This document shows positions 1 to 7,914 of a DNA stretch of 18,440 nt, piece after piece (within the stretch, counting starts at the first letter, position 1; each line of letters starts with the position of its first letter). Source of the DNA: an uncultured Caulobacteraceae bacterium. GTDB taxonomy: Bacteria; Pseudomonadota; Alphaproteobacteria; Caulobacterales; Caulobacteraceae. The notes beneath the pieces were generated by a model. The model saw only the letters and a list, made by a program, of their open reading frames with translations. It had not been told where the DNA came from and did no database searches. A program made the translations under genes and the position numbers. The stretch covers positions 1 to 18,440 of the forward strand of contig CAMLRH010000020.1 of the NCBI GenBank assembly GCA_946482375.1, in the 5' to 3' direction.

Positions 1-1406
1 GATTCGGTCGAGCGGACGCGGCCAACGCCTTCGCAAACCGGGCAGACGTGGGTGGTGCCCTCCAGCACGCCGGTGCGGCGGCGCTGGCGCGAGATTTCCA
101 TCAGGCCGAACGGGCTGATCTTGCCCATCTGCACGCGGGCGCGGTCGTCCTTGAGGCAGTCCTTCAGCTTCTTCTCGACGGCGCGGTTGTTCTTCGCCTC
201 GTCCATGTCGATGAAGTCGATGACGATGAGGCCGGCGAGGTCGCGCAGGCGGAGCTGCCGGGAGGCTTCCTCGGCCGCTTCGAGGTTGGTCTTCAGCGCG
301 GTCGCTTCGATGTTCCGCTCGCGGGTGGCGCGGCCGGAGTTCACGTCGACCGCGACCAGCGCCTCGGTCTGGTTGATGACCAGGTAGCCGCCCGAGCGCA
401 GCGGCACGACCGGGTGGTAGATCTGGGCGAGGTGGTCCTCGACCTTGTGCGCCACGAACAGCGGCGTCGGCTCGCGGTAGGCGACGATCTTCTTGGCCTG
501 CGAGGGCACCAGCATGCGCATGAAGTCGCGCGCTTCCTTGTAGCCGTCCTCGCCCTCGACCAGGACGCTGTCGATGTCCTTGTCGAAGAGGTCGCGGATA
601 GCGCGCTTCACGAGGTCTTCTTCCTCGTAGATCAGCGCCGGCGCGATCGAGTGCAGGGTGGTCTCGCGGATGTTTTCCCACAGACGCAGCAGGTACTCGT
701 AGTCGCGCTTGATCTCGGCCTTGGTGCGCTTGGCGCCGGCCGTCCGCACAATCAGGCCCATTCCCTGAGGAACATCGAGGCTCTGGACGACGCTCTTCAG
801 GCGCTTGCGGTCGGTCGCCGTGGTGATCTTGCGGCTGATGCCGCCGCCACGGGCGGTGTTGGGCATGAGCACGCCGTAACGGCCGGCGAGCGACAGGTAG
901 GTGGTCAGCGCCGCGCCCTTGTTGCCGCGCTCTTCCTTGACGACCTGGACCAGCATGATCTGCCGGCGGCGGATCACTTCCTGGATCTTGTACTTGCGCA
1001 TCAGCCGCCGGCGGCGCCGGGCGACCTCTTCCTCCATGACGTCGTCTTCGTCGCCGCCGCCGACTTCGCCGTCCTCGTCCTCGGCGTGACCGTTCCCGTT
1101 GGAGCCGTGGTGGTCGTCGTCGTCCTCCAGCACCTCGCGCATGAGGGCTTCGCGGTCAGCGACCGGAATCTGGTAGTAGTCCGGGTGGATTTCGTTGAAG
1201 GCCAGGAAGCCGTGCCGGTTGCCGCCGTACTCGACGAAGGCGGCCTGCAGGCTCGGTTCTACGCGGGTGACCTTGGCGAGGTAGATGTTACCCCGCAGCT
1301 GCTTCCGGGACTGGCTCTCGAAATCGAACTCTTCAACCCGTGTTCCGTCCACGACGACCACACGCGTTTCTTCCGCGTGTGCTGCGTCGATCAGCATCTT
1401 CTTCAT
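1..1406 (-). CDS. rne: Ribonuclease E, N-terminal part (cut by window edge)
   Basis: Endoribonuclease that starts mRNA decay and processes rRNA and tRNA precursors, and forms the core of the RNA degradosome. The gene starts at the ATG whose complement is 1404-1406, with a GGAG a few bases before it; 468 codons are visible and the 3' end lies outside the window. The S1 RNA-binding domain begins near residue 35 and is split by an acidic stretch at about residues 94-127. The DNase I-like catalytic part has the two metal-binding aspartates, D354 in VDVNSG and D397 in IDFIDM, 43 residues apart as in the E. coli enzyme. The zinc-link cysteines C455 and C458 (CPVCEG) are present, so this is RNase E/G with a complete catalytic core. 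The acidic S1 insertion and the rne-type start favour RNase E over RNase G. The C-terminal scaffold cannot be seen. Confidence 0.96.
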   Translation of the reverse strand, partial: MKKMLIDAAHAEETRVVVVDGTRVEEFDFESQSRKQLRGNIYLAKVTRVEPSLQAAFVEYGGNRHGFLAFNEIHPDYYQIPVADREALMREVLEDDDDHHGSNGNGHAEDEDGEVGGGDEDDVMEEEVARRRRRLMRKYKIQEVIRRRQIMLVQVVKEERGNKGAALTTYLSLAGRYGVLMPNTARGGGISRKITTATDRKRLKSVVQSLDVPQGMGLIVRTAGAKRTKAEIKRDYEYLLRLWENIRETTLHSIAPALIYEEEDLVKRAIRDLFDKDIDSVLVEGEDGYKEARDFMRMLVPSQAKKIVAYREPTPLFVAHKVEDHLAQIYHPVVPLRSGGYLVINQTEALVAVDVNSGRATRERNIEATALKTNLEAAEEASRQLRLRDLAGLIVIDFIDMDEAKNNRAVEKKLKDCLKDDRARVQMGKISPFGLMEISRQRRRTGVLEGTTHVCPVCEGVGRVRSTE

Positions 1407-1793
1407 TTAGGTGATCTCCACGGCGCGCGGCGAGCACGAGGCTCGGGCGCCGGCTTGTAAGGAGGGCGCGCACGCCGGCTCCGCCTGCCGCGCTGGCGCG
1501 GGGGCTCAAAAGCCGAGTGGGGGCGGGAGCGCTGCCCATGGGTTAATTCCCTGGTCGCGCCGTCTTGCGAGGCGCGGATTGGATGTCGCGTCGCTGCCGG
1601 AAAAGGCGCCCGACGCGGGCTGTTCTGCGCCGGGGGCATCTCCGCGAACGCGGGCCAGCCAGGGCGCGGACGGACATTAGCCACAGCCGCGACGAAAAGG
1701 AAAGGAGACGCGGTCTCTCCAATATCCTTAACCAGTTAGCTACTATCGAGAGGCAAGCTCTCGGTTTGTTCAGGCGTGAGATTGGGGCTGATT
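1407..1793. other. Divergent intergenic region between rne and the amidase gene
   Basis: This 387-base stretch separates two divergent genes and must hold the promoters and leaders of both. Most of it is very GC-rich; the part next to the amidase gene is richer in A and T. Two small perfect hairpins are visible near the amidase gene: GAGAC-GCG-GTCTC at 1705-1717 and CGAGAG-GCAAG-CTCTCG at 1747-1763. A possible -10 element of the Caulobacter type (GCTACTAT, 1739-1746) lies between them, but no convincing -35 goes with it. The rne side is long enough for a leader, which fits the known autoregulation of rne in other bacteria, but I see no specific element there. Short open frames in this stretch have no recognisable product. 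Confidence 0.45.
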
Positions 1794-3002
1794 ATGCGTG
1801 CGGGGCTGGCTGGGCTTCTGAGAGCCACCAAAGCCGGAAAACTTGCGTTGGTGATCGGGGCGGCCGCCGCGGGCGTGCTGGCCTTCGGCGCCTTGCAGCT
1901 CGCCCAGGCCGCCGCGTCCTCCGCAGACGTCCTCAAGGTCCGTCTCGGCGGCGACAAGGCCGAGACCCGCATCGTCGTCGACCTCAACCGTTCGGTCAGC
2001 GGCAAGCTCATTTCGGACGGCGCCGGCGACGGCAAGGTCGTCATCGCGCTCTCCGACGTCGAGGTCCCGATCTCGCTGGGCGGTGACGGGCAGGGGCTGG
2101 TGCGCCGCTGGGCCGTCGAGGAGCAGGGCCGCTCGGCCAAGATCGTCGTCGAGCTGGCGCAGGACGCCATCGTGCGCCGCCGCTTCCTGCTGCCGCCCGG
2201 CGATGGCGTGCCCAACTACCGCTATGTCATCGACCTGAAGTCGACCAGGGACGTTCCCGCCGTCCGCATGGCGAAGGCCGAGACGGCGCCGAAGGTGACG
2301 GTCACCAAGGCGTCCGCGCCCCGCAAGCGCGTCATCGTCATCGACGCCGGTCACGGGGGCAAGGACCCCGGAGCGAAGGGCTCGGACAGCCGGGAGAAGG
2401 ACATCAACCTCGCCGCCGCCCGCGCGCTCAAGACGCGGCTGGAGAAGTCCGGCCGCTACAAGGTCGTCATGACCCGTGATTCGGACGTCTTCGTGCCGCT
2501 GGAGACGCGGGTGAAGCTCGCCCGCAAGGCCGACGCCGACCTCTTCATCTCGCTGCACGCCGACGCGGGGCCGGACGAATCCACCAAGGGCCTGTCCGTC
2601 TACACCCTGTCCGAACAGGGCCAGAACCGCGCCGGGCGCGTGATGGGCAAGGAAGACTGGCTGATGAACGCCAGCTACGGCGGCAACAACCGCACCGTCA
2701 GCCAGATCCTGCTCGACCTCACCCAGCGCGCCACCAAGAACCGCTCGGCCCAGTTCGCCGAGATGCTGCTGGAGCACGTCAGCGACGAGACGGCGCTGCT
2801 GCGCCGCAGCCACCGCGACGCCGGCTTCGTCGTGCTGCTGGCGCCTGACGTTCCCGCCGTGCTGCTGGAGATGGGCTTCATCACCAGCCCCGACGACGAA
2901 AAGGTCCTCGCCTCGGCCGACGGCCGCCGCCGGCTGATGAACGCCGTCGGTGATTCGATAGACGCCTACTTCGTCGAGCAGACCCGACTGGCCTCTCGAT
3001 AG
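1794..3002 (+). CDS. amiC: Periplasmic N-acetylmuramoyl-L-alanine amidase, AmiC type
   Basis: Zinc amidase that cuts the bond between MurNAc and the stem peptide of peptidoglycan, used to split the septal wall at division. The 402-residue product has a basic start and a hydrophobic stretch ending in an LAQAAASSA region, which looks like a signal peptide. An AMIN domain follows (about residues 40-135), which in this family directs the enzyme to peptidoglycan or the division site, and then an Amidase_3 domain from about residue 178. All four zinc or catalytic residues are visible: H187 in DAGHGG, E201 in SREKD, H255 in SLHAD and E359 in LLEMGF. The segment between H255 and E359 is long, as in enzymes with an autoinhibitory helix that need a LytM activator. 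A GTG at 1776 would add six residues, but it has no good ribosome site, so I chose the ATG at 1794 with TGGGG before it. The start is less certain than the function. Confidence 0.93.
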   Translation: MRAGLAGLLRATKAGKLALVIGAAAAGVLAFGALQLAQAAASSADVLKVRLGGDKAETRIVVDLNRSVSGKLISDGAGDGKVVIALSDVEVPISLGGDGQGLVRRWAVEEQGRSAKIVVELAQDAIVRRRFLLPPGDGVPNYRYVIDLKSTRDVPAVRMAKAETAPKVTVTKASAPRKRVIVIDAGHGGKDPGAKGSDSREKDINLAAARALKTRLEKSGRYKVVMTRDSDVFVPLETRVKLARKADADLFISLHADAGPDESTKGLSVYTLSEQGQNRAGRVMGKEDWLMNASYGGNNRTVSQILLDLTQRATKNRSAQFAEMLLEHVSDETALLRRSHRDAGFVVLLAPDVPAVLLEMGFITSPDDEKVLASADGRRRLMNAVGDSIDAYFVEQTRLASR

Positions 3003-3012
3003 GGCCTTCAGC

Positions 3013-3140
3013 CCGATTGCCCCGGCGAAGGCCGGGGTCCAGATTCCTATACGCCGGGGCTGACGGGATGAACTCAGACCCCTCTGGGACCGGCTCGGCG
3101 CCTTCCATCTGGGTCCCGGCCTTCGCCGGGATGCACGGAT
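3013..3140. repeat. Interspersed palindromic repeat, copy 1
   Basis: A 128-base element directly downstream of the amidase gene. Its left arm (about 3016-3044) and right arm (about 3106-3133) are inverted copies of each other with few mismatches, and each arm contains its own small palindrome built on CCGGCGAAGGCCGG. It shares both arms and an internal GCTGAC (3059-3064) with the copy at 15013-15139 in the same orientation, and more loosely with 12557-12647. It holds no gene. In RNA it could fold into a long stem and may end or stabilise the amidase transcript. Confidence 0.85.
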
Positions 3141-3168
3141 TGGCGCCCGGCCTTCCCCGCGCTACACG
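3140..3168 (+). promoter_or_regulatory. Candidate housekeeping promoter for mrcA
   Basis: TTGGCGC at 3140-3146 and GCTACACG at 3161-3168 are separated by 14 bases. This resembles the Caulobacter housekeeping sigma factor pattern (TTGACGS, 10-14 bases, GCTANAWC as I recall it): six of eight positions fit in the -10 and six of seven in the -35. It lies about 40 bases before the mrcA start, and its -35 begins at the last base of the palindromic repeat. It would transcribe mrcA and prfB. This is a sequence match only. Confidence 0.45.
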
Positions 3169-3194
3169 AACGCCAGCGGTGGGGCGCGCCCCGC

Positions 3195-3199
3195 GGAGG
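3195..3199 (+). promoter_or_regulatory. Ribosome binding site supporting the TTG start of mrcA
   Basis: GGAGG lies 10 bases before the TTG at 3210. No ATG or GTG nearby keeps the membrane anchor: the first in-frame ATG is after the transmembrane segment. The site therefore decides in favour of the TTG start. Confidence 0.6.
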
Positions 3200-3209
3200 T
3201 TGGTCGGCT

Positions 3210-5582
3210 TTGAAACCCCTTGAGAACTGGGTCAGGACGCTGGGCGTCGCCGCGTTGATCCTGATCGGGGTCGCGGGACTGGCCACGGTCGTCTTCACCG
3301 CCTGGCTCCTCCACGACATGCCGGACGCGGGCGAGCTCGCGGACTATCGCGCGCCGACGGCCACCCGCGCCTACGCCTGGGACGGCACGCTGATCGGGGA
3401 GTTTTCGACGGAGCGGCGCATCTTCGTGCCCTATGACCAGATGCCGCCGCACCTGGTGCGCGCCTTCCTGGCGGCCGAGGACAAGAACTTCTTCCAGCAC
3501 GCCGGCGTCGATCCGGGCGGCATCAGCCGGGCGATGCTGAAGAACGTCATCAACCTGCTGCAGGGGCGCCGGCTGGAAGGCGGCTCGACCATCACCCAGC
3601 AGGTGGCGAAGAACATCCTGCTGACCTCGGACGCCACCATCGGCCGCAAGCTGAAGGAAGGCATCCTGGCCGGGCAGCTGGAGCAGAACCTCTCGAAGGA
3701 GCAGATCCTCGAGCTGTACCTGAACGAGATCTGGCTGGGCTATCAGTCGTATGGCGTCGGCGCGGCGGCCTATAACTACTTCGGCAAGTCCATCGACCAA
3801 CTGACGGTGGAGGAGGCGGCCTATCTCGCCGCCCTGCCCAAGGGGCCGCAGAACTACCATCCGATCCGCCGCAAGCGCGCCGCCATCGCTCGCCGCAATT
3901 GGGTGATCGACGAGATGGCCGACATCGGCTGGATCAGCCGCCGGGTCGCCGAACGCGCCAAGAAGACCGACCTGAAGGTCCAGCCCGGCCCGACGCGGGC
4001 CAAGTACCGCGACGCCGACTTCTTCGTTGAAGAGGTCCGCCGCCGGGGTCTGGAGGAACTCGGGCCGCGCCTGCTCGAAGGCGGCTACTACATGCGCACC
4101 ACGCTGGACCCGAAGCTGCAGACGGCGGCGCGGGTGGCGCTGATGCACGGGCTCGAGACCTACGACCGCCGCCACGGCTGGCGCGGGGCATGGGCGCGGG
4201 TCAGCGATATTGCGCCGGGCTGGCAAGAGGCGGCCCTGAAGAAGAGCCCGCCGTCCGAGCGCCGCGCCTGGCGCGCCGCCGTGGTGGAAAGCGCCTCGGG
4301 CGGCAGCGTCCGCGTGATCCCCGCCAAGGACTACGATCCGGGCAACCTGGTCAGCGAGGACGTCGCCTGGGCCAACCGCGGCAAGGGGCTGAAGCGCGGC
4401 GACTTGGTCTTCGTCGAACCGGCGGAGGAGGGCGGCGGCTATCGGCTGCGCCAGGTGCCGCTGGTCAACGGCGCGCTGGTCGCCATGGACCCCTACACCG
4501 GCCGGGTGCTGGCCATGGTCGGCGGCTATTCCTTCTCCCTGTCGAAGTTCAACCGCGCCACCCAGGCCAAGCGCCAGCCCGGCTCGGCGTTTAAGCCGTT
4601 CGTCTACGCCACCGCGCTGGAGAACGGCTACACGCCGGCGAGCTACGTCACCGACGCCCGCATCACCCTGCCGGGCGCGGGCGGCGAGGCCTGGTCGCCG
4701 GAGAACTACAACCGCGAATACTACGGCTCGATGCCGCTGCGGCGGGGCCTGGAGCTGTCGCGCAACGCCATGACCGTGCGGCTGGCGCTCAGCGTCGGCA
4801 TGCGGAAGATCGCCGACATGGCGGAGCGGGCGGGCATCACGCCGAAGATGGACAAGGTGCTGGCCATGGCGCTGGGCTCGGGCGAGACGACGCCGTTCCA
4901 GCTGACCGCCGCCTACACCGCCTTCGCCAACGGCGGACGCCGGCCGGAGCCGCATCTGATCGAGATGGTCCAGGACCGCGACGGCGAGGTCATTTACCGC
5001 GCCGACACGCGGCAATGCCCGCGTTGCCGGGCGAGCTTCGGGGGCGAGGAAAGCCCGCGCCTGCAGCCGGCCGGCAAAGAGATCATGGACCCCATCGTGG
5101 CCTACCAGATCACCTCGATGCTGGAGGGCGTCGTCCAGCGCGGCACCGCCGTGCGCGCCCGGGTGCTGGAGCGGCCGACGGCGGGCAAGACCGGGACCAC
5201 CAACGAGTACCGCTCGGCCTGGTTCGTCGGCTACACGCCGCAGATCGTCACCAGCGTCTTCATCGGCTTCGACGACAACCGCTCGCTGGGAGAGGGCGAG
5301 ACGGGGTCGCAGGCGGCCCTGCCGGTGTTCATCGAGTTCATGCAGGAGGCGACCAAGGGCGTGCCGCCGACGCCGTTCAAGGAGCCGAAAAACGCCAAGT
5401 GGGGCATCGTCAACGGCATCCGCGAAGCCTTCCGGCCGGGCGACCAGCCGCAACCGGCGCCGCCCCGCGCGCCCACGACGGGCGGCCCCGCGCCGTCCAC
5501 CGGCGCCCCGGCGCCTGGACCTGCCCAACCCACACCGACGCCGCAACCGAAAGTCCCCGAAGACTTCACGGGCATCTACTAG
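3210..5582 (+). CDS. mrcA: Penicillin-binding protein 1A (glycosyltransferase/transpeptidase)
   Basis: Bifunctional class A PBP that polymerises glycan strands and cross-links peptides at the outer face of the inner membrane. The 790-residue product has an N-terminal anchor (about residues 9-33). The GT51 domain follows, with catalytic E90 in the AEDKNFF motif, the GGSTITQQ motif and ELYLNEIWLG. An insert with OB-like character comes next. The transpeptidase domain has the active serine motif S459-A-F-K462, an SRN motif (SxN) and K660-T-G. A tail rich in proline and threonine ends the protein. C603 and C606 form a CxxC in the transpeptidase region and are the only cysteines I see. It starts with TTG, supported by GGAGG 10 bases upstream. 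It follows the amidase gene after a repeat, has its own promoter candidate, and probably shares a transcript with prfB. Its length is close to that of other proteobacterial PBP1A proteins. Confidence 0.96.
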   Translation: MKPLENWVRTLGVAALILIGVAGLATVVFTAWLLHDMPDAGELADYRAPTATRAYAWDGTLIGEFSTERRIFVPYDQMPPHLVRAFLAAEDKNFFQHAGVDPGGISRAMLKNVINLLQGRRLEGGSTITQQVAKNILLTSDATIGRKLKEGILAGQLEQNLSKEQILELYLNEIWLGYQSYGVGAAAYNYFGKSIDQLTVEEAAYLAALPKGPQNYHPIRRKRAAIARRNWVIDEMADIGWISRRVAERAKKTDLKVQPGPTRAKYRDADFFVEEVRRRGLEELGPRLLEGGYYMRTTLDPKLQTAARVALMHGLETYDRRHGWRGAWARVSDIAPGWQEAALKKSPPSERRAWRAAVVESASGGSVRVIPAKDYDPGNLVSEDVAWANRGKGLKRGDLVFVEPAEEGGGYRLRQVPLVNGALVAMDPYTGRVLAMVGGYSFSLSKFNRATQAKRQPGSAFKPFVYATALENGYTPASYVTDARITLPGAGGEAWSPENYNREYYGSMPLRRGLELSRNAMTVRLALSVGMRKIADMAERAGITPKMDKVLAMALGSGETTPFQLTAAYTAFANGGRRPEPHLIEMVQDRDGEVIYRADTRQCPRCRASFGGEESPRLQPAGKEIMDPIVAYQITSMLEGVVQRGTAVRARVLERPTAGKTGTTNEYRSAWFVGYTPQIVTSVFIGFDDNRSLGEGETGSQAALPVFIEFMQEATKGVPPTPFKEPKNAKWGIVNGIREAFRPGDQPQPAPPRAPTTGGPAPSTGAPAPGPAQPTPTPQPKVPEDFTGIY

Positions 5583-5592
5583 GAGCGTTTGA

Positions 5593-6715
5593 ATGAGACC
5601 GGATGTCGAGGCCGCAGCGGCCGACATCGAGCAGTCGATCGGACTGCTCAGGAGGAGACTTTGACTGGGAACCGGCTCTAAGGAAGCTGGACGAGCTCGA
5701 CGCTCGCGCCGAGGACCCCACGCTCTGGGAAAAGCCTGAGCAGGCCCAGGCGCTGATGCGCGAGCGCCAGCGGCTGTCGGGACAGGTGGAGGCGGTGCGC
5801 TCGCTGGAGCGCGACCTGGCCGACGCCGTCGAATACGCCGAACTGGCCGACGCCGAGGCCGACGAGGCCTCGCTGGAGGACGCCCGCGCCCAGCTGAAGG
5901 CCATCCGCGAGCGTGCCGGCCGCGCCGAACTCGAAGCGCTGCTATCTGGCGAGGCGGACGGCAACGACGCGTATCTGGAAATCAATTCCGGCGCCGGCGG
6001 CACAGAGTCGGCCGACTGGGCCTCGATGCTGCTGCGCATGTACACGCGCTGGGCGACGGCCCACGGCATGGAAGCCGAGATCATCGAAGAGACGCCGGGC
6101 GAACAGGCGGGCATCAAGTCGGCCACGGTCCACGTAAAAGGGACCAACGCCTACGGCTGGCTCAAGACCGAGGGTGGCGTGCACCGGCTGGTGCGGATCA
6201 GCCCCTACGATTCCAGCGCCCGGCGGCACACCTCGTTCGCGTCCGTGTGGGTCTATCCGGTGATCGACGACACTATCGAGATCGAGATCAATCCGTCGGA
6301 CGTGCGCACCGACACCTATCGGGCGAGCGGGGCGGGCGGTCAGCACATCAACAAGACCGACTCGGCGGTGCGCCTGACCCACATTCCGACGGGCATCGCG
6401 GTCGCCTGCCAGATGGGCCGCTCGCAGCACCAGAACCGCGACGAGGCCTGGAAGATGCTGCGCGCGCGGCTCTACGAGCTGGAGCTGCAGAAGCGCGAGG
6501 CGGCCGCACAGGCGCTGGAGGACCAGAAGACCGACATCGGCTGGGGCCACCAGATCCGCAGCTACGTCCTGCAGCCGTACCAGATGGTGAAGGATCTGCG
6601 GACCAACGTGGAGACCTCGGACACGCAGGGCGTGCTCGACGGCGATCTCGACGAGTTCATGGGCGCGGCGCTGGCCCAGCGGGTCGGCGCGACGCGGGAC
6701 GCGGTGGAGAGCTAG
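5593..6715 (+). CDS. prfB: Peptide chain release factor 2 (with programmed +1 frameshift)
   Basis: Release factor that reads UGA and UAA stop codons and triggers peptide release on the ribosome. Translation starts at the ATG at 5593, runs 23 codons to CTT, meets an in-frame TGA at 5662-5664, and must slip +1 (skipping T5662) to continue from GAC at 5663 to the TAG at 6713-6715. That gives 373 residues, the normal size for RF2. The peptide-anticodon motif is S203-P204-Y205, close to the SPF of E. coli at nearly the same position, and the catalytic GGQ is at 248-250. An alternative in-frame start at 5603 in the downstream frame would bypass the frameshift and give an odd N-terminus. It begins 10 bases after the mrcA stop, so the two are probably cotranscribed. 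Its stop overlaps that of the opposing M23 peptidase gene. Confidence 0.96.
5650..5665 (+). promoter_or_regulatory. prfB programmed frameshift site
   Basis: AGGAGG at 5650-5655, three bases, then CTT TGA C at 5659-5665. The E. coli site has AGGGGG, the same three-base spacing, and the same CTTTGAC. When RF2 is scarce, slow reading of the UGA together with the internal Shine-Dalgarno-like sequence pushes the ribosome forward one base, so full-length RF2 is made. When RF2 is abundant, termination yields a 23-residue peptide. This autoregulation is established for the family; here the match is direct. Confidence 0.95.
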
Positions 6716-7857
6716 ATACCCAGCTGATCGCCCGCCCGCACGAAGCGGTCGGGGTTCTGGGCGCGGCCGTTGACCCATACCTCGTAGTGCAGGTGCGGGC
6801 CCGTCGAGCGCCCGGTCGAGCCCATGCCGCCGATGCGCTGGCCGACGGCGACGCGTTCGCCGGGGCGCACGCCGATGCTGGAGAGGTGGGCGTAGCGGGT
6901 CTTGAAACCCGAGCCGTGGTCGATCTCGATGGTATTGCCGTAGCCCGAGCGGACGCCGGTGAACGAGACGACACCCGGCGCCGTCGCCTGGATCGGCGTG
7001 AACATGCCGCCGCTGAAGTCGAGGCCGGAATGGAAGGCGGGGCGGCCCGTGAACGGGTCGAAACGCATGCCAAAGCCGCTGCTCTTGCCGGTGCCCGTCG
7101 GCCGGGCCAGCGGCAGCTTGCGCGCCGCCACCGAGAGCGAACGCATCTGCGACATGTTCGAGGAGGCGCGCTGGATGCGCATGGCGAAGTCTTCGTCGAC
7201 GTCCAGCACGGCGGCCAGCGCCCGGGGGTCCTTGGCCTCGATCAGCGGGCCGCCCAGCGCCGAGTTGTGGTCGGCGTAGCGATCGGGGTTCAGGCCGGCG
7301 AGCCGGAAGGCCAGCCGCATCCGTTCGGCGCGGGTCTTGGCGTAGGTCTCGGCGGCCGCGATCAGCCGCTCCTGATCCATGTGGACCGCCTGCACGCGGT
7401 CGACCGGCGTGGCGGCGAGGAGGGTGGCCTTGCGCGGCGCCAGCGCGGCCTGCGCGCCGGGATCGCCCTGGAAATCGGTGAGCAGATAGGCGAGGGCGGC
7501 GTGCCGCTTCTCGATGTTGTCGGCCAGTTCGTCGACCGAGCCGCTGGTGGCGTTCAGCTGGGCGACCGCGCTGTTCAGGCGGGCCTGGCGGTCGGCGATC
7601 CAGCGTTCGTAGCGGGCCTGGGTGCGGGCGAGCTCCTGGTCCTTGGCGGTCAGCGACATGACGTTGACCAGCATCGCCGCCGTCGAGACGCCCATCCACA
7701 GCGAGGCCACGGCCACGCCAGACGCGATCGCCAGCTGCTTGCGCGTCGTGAGGATGTAGCCGCGCATCTCGCCGCCCGAGCGGACATAGAGATGCCGTTC
7801 GGGGAACAGCGCCACGATCCGCTCACAAAGGCGTACAAGGAAGCTAAGGAAACGCAT
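6712..7857 (-). CDS. Membrane-anchored M23 (LytM) metallopeptidase
   Basis: Peptidoglycan endopeptidase or amidase-activating LytM protein of the cell envelope. The 381-residue product has a short cytoplasmic start, one transmembrane segment (about residues 41-65), a helical region likely to be coiled coil (about 70-125), and a C-terminal M23 domain. The zinc ligands expected for an active enzyme are present: H276 and D280 in HSGLD, and H355-L-H357 in HLHYE. So it is probably catalytic rather than a degenerate activator such as EnvC or NlpD. Such proteins cut stem-peptide cross-links in cell division or elongation in Caulobacter relatives, but which of the several LytM paralogues this is cannot be told. 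The ATG at 7857 has a G-rich ribosome site before it. It converges on prfB with a 4-base overlap. A CtrA-like box lies in its upstream region. Confidence 0.9.
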   Translation of the reverse strand: MRFLSFLVRLCERIVALFPERHLYVRSGGEMRGYILTTRKQLAIASGVAVASLWMGVSTAAMLVNVMSLTAKDQELARTQARYERWIADRQARLNSAVAQLNATSGSVDELADNIEKRHAALAYLLTDFQGDPGAQAALAPRKATLLAATPVDRVQAVHMDQERLIAAAETYAKTRAERMRLAFRLAGLNPDRYADHNSALGGPLIEAKDPRALAAVLDVDEDFAMRIQRASSNMSQMRSLSVAARKLPLARPTGTGKSSGFGMRFDPFTGRPAFHSGLDFSGGMFTPIQATAPGVVSFTGVRSGYGNTIEIDHGSGFKTRYAHLSSIGVRPGERVAVGQRIGGMGSTGRSTGPHLHYEVWVNGRAQNPDRFVRAGDQLGI

Positions 7858-7906
7858 GTCCCCCCGAAACCCGACGTTTCAGTTCGAGGCGGTATGCTAG
7901 AGATCA

Positions 7907-7914
7907 ATGGTTAA
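7907..7914 (-). promoter_or_regulatory. Possible CtrA half-site upstream of the M23 peptidase gene
   Basis: On the minus strand this reads TTAACCAT, an 8-base motif that I recall from CtrA-regulated promoters in Caulobacter. It lies about 50 bases before the peptidase ATG, where it could bear on promoter use. A single short match can arise by chance, though TTAA is rare in this GC-rich DNA. No second TTAA at the classical 7-base spacing is seen. Confidence 0.3.

Noticed and set aside
48..1460. A 470-codon open frame on the plus strand across rne
   Set aside because: It is the antisense shadow of the clearly recognisable RNase E gene; its product is low-complexity and matches no family I know.
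3013..3140. Palindromic repeats as a CRISPR array
   Set aside because: The copies are single, kilobases apart, and not spaced by regular unique spacers.
3162..5627. An 821-codon open frame on the minus strand opposite mrcA
   Set aside because: It lies opposite a complete PBP1A with all catalytic motifs, and is rich in Arg, Ala, Gly and Asp/His as expected for a high-GC antisense frame.
5942..7699. A 585-codon minus-strand frame across prfB and the M23 gene
   Set aside because: It overlaps two real genes in other frames and has the composition of a frame shadow.
6247..7914. A 555-codon plus-strand frame spanning the prfB end and the M23 gene
   Set aside because: Its first part is a shifted frame of prfB and the rest is antisense to the peptidase with all zinc ligands intact.
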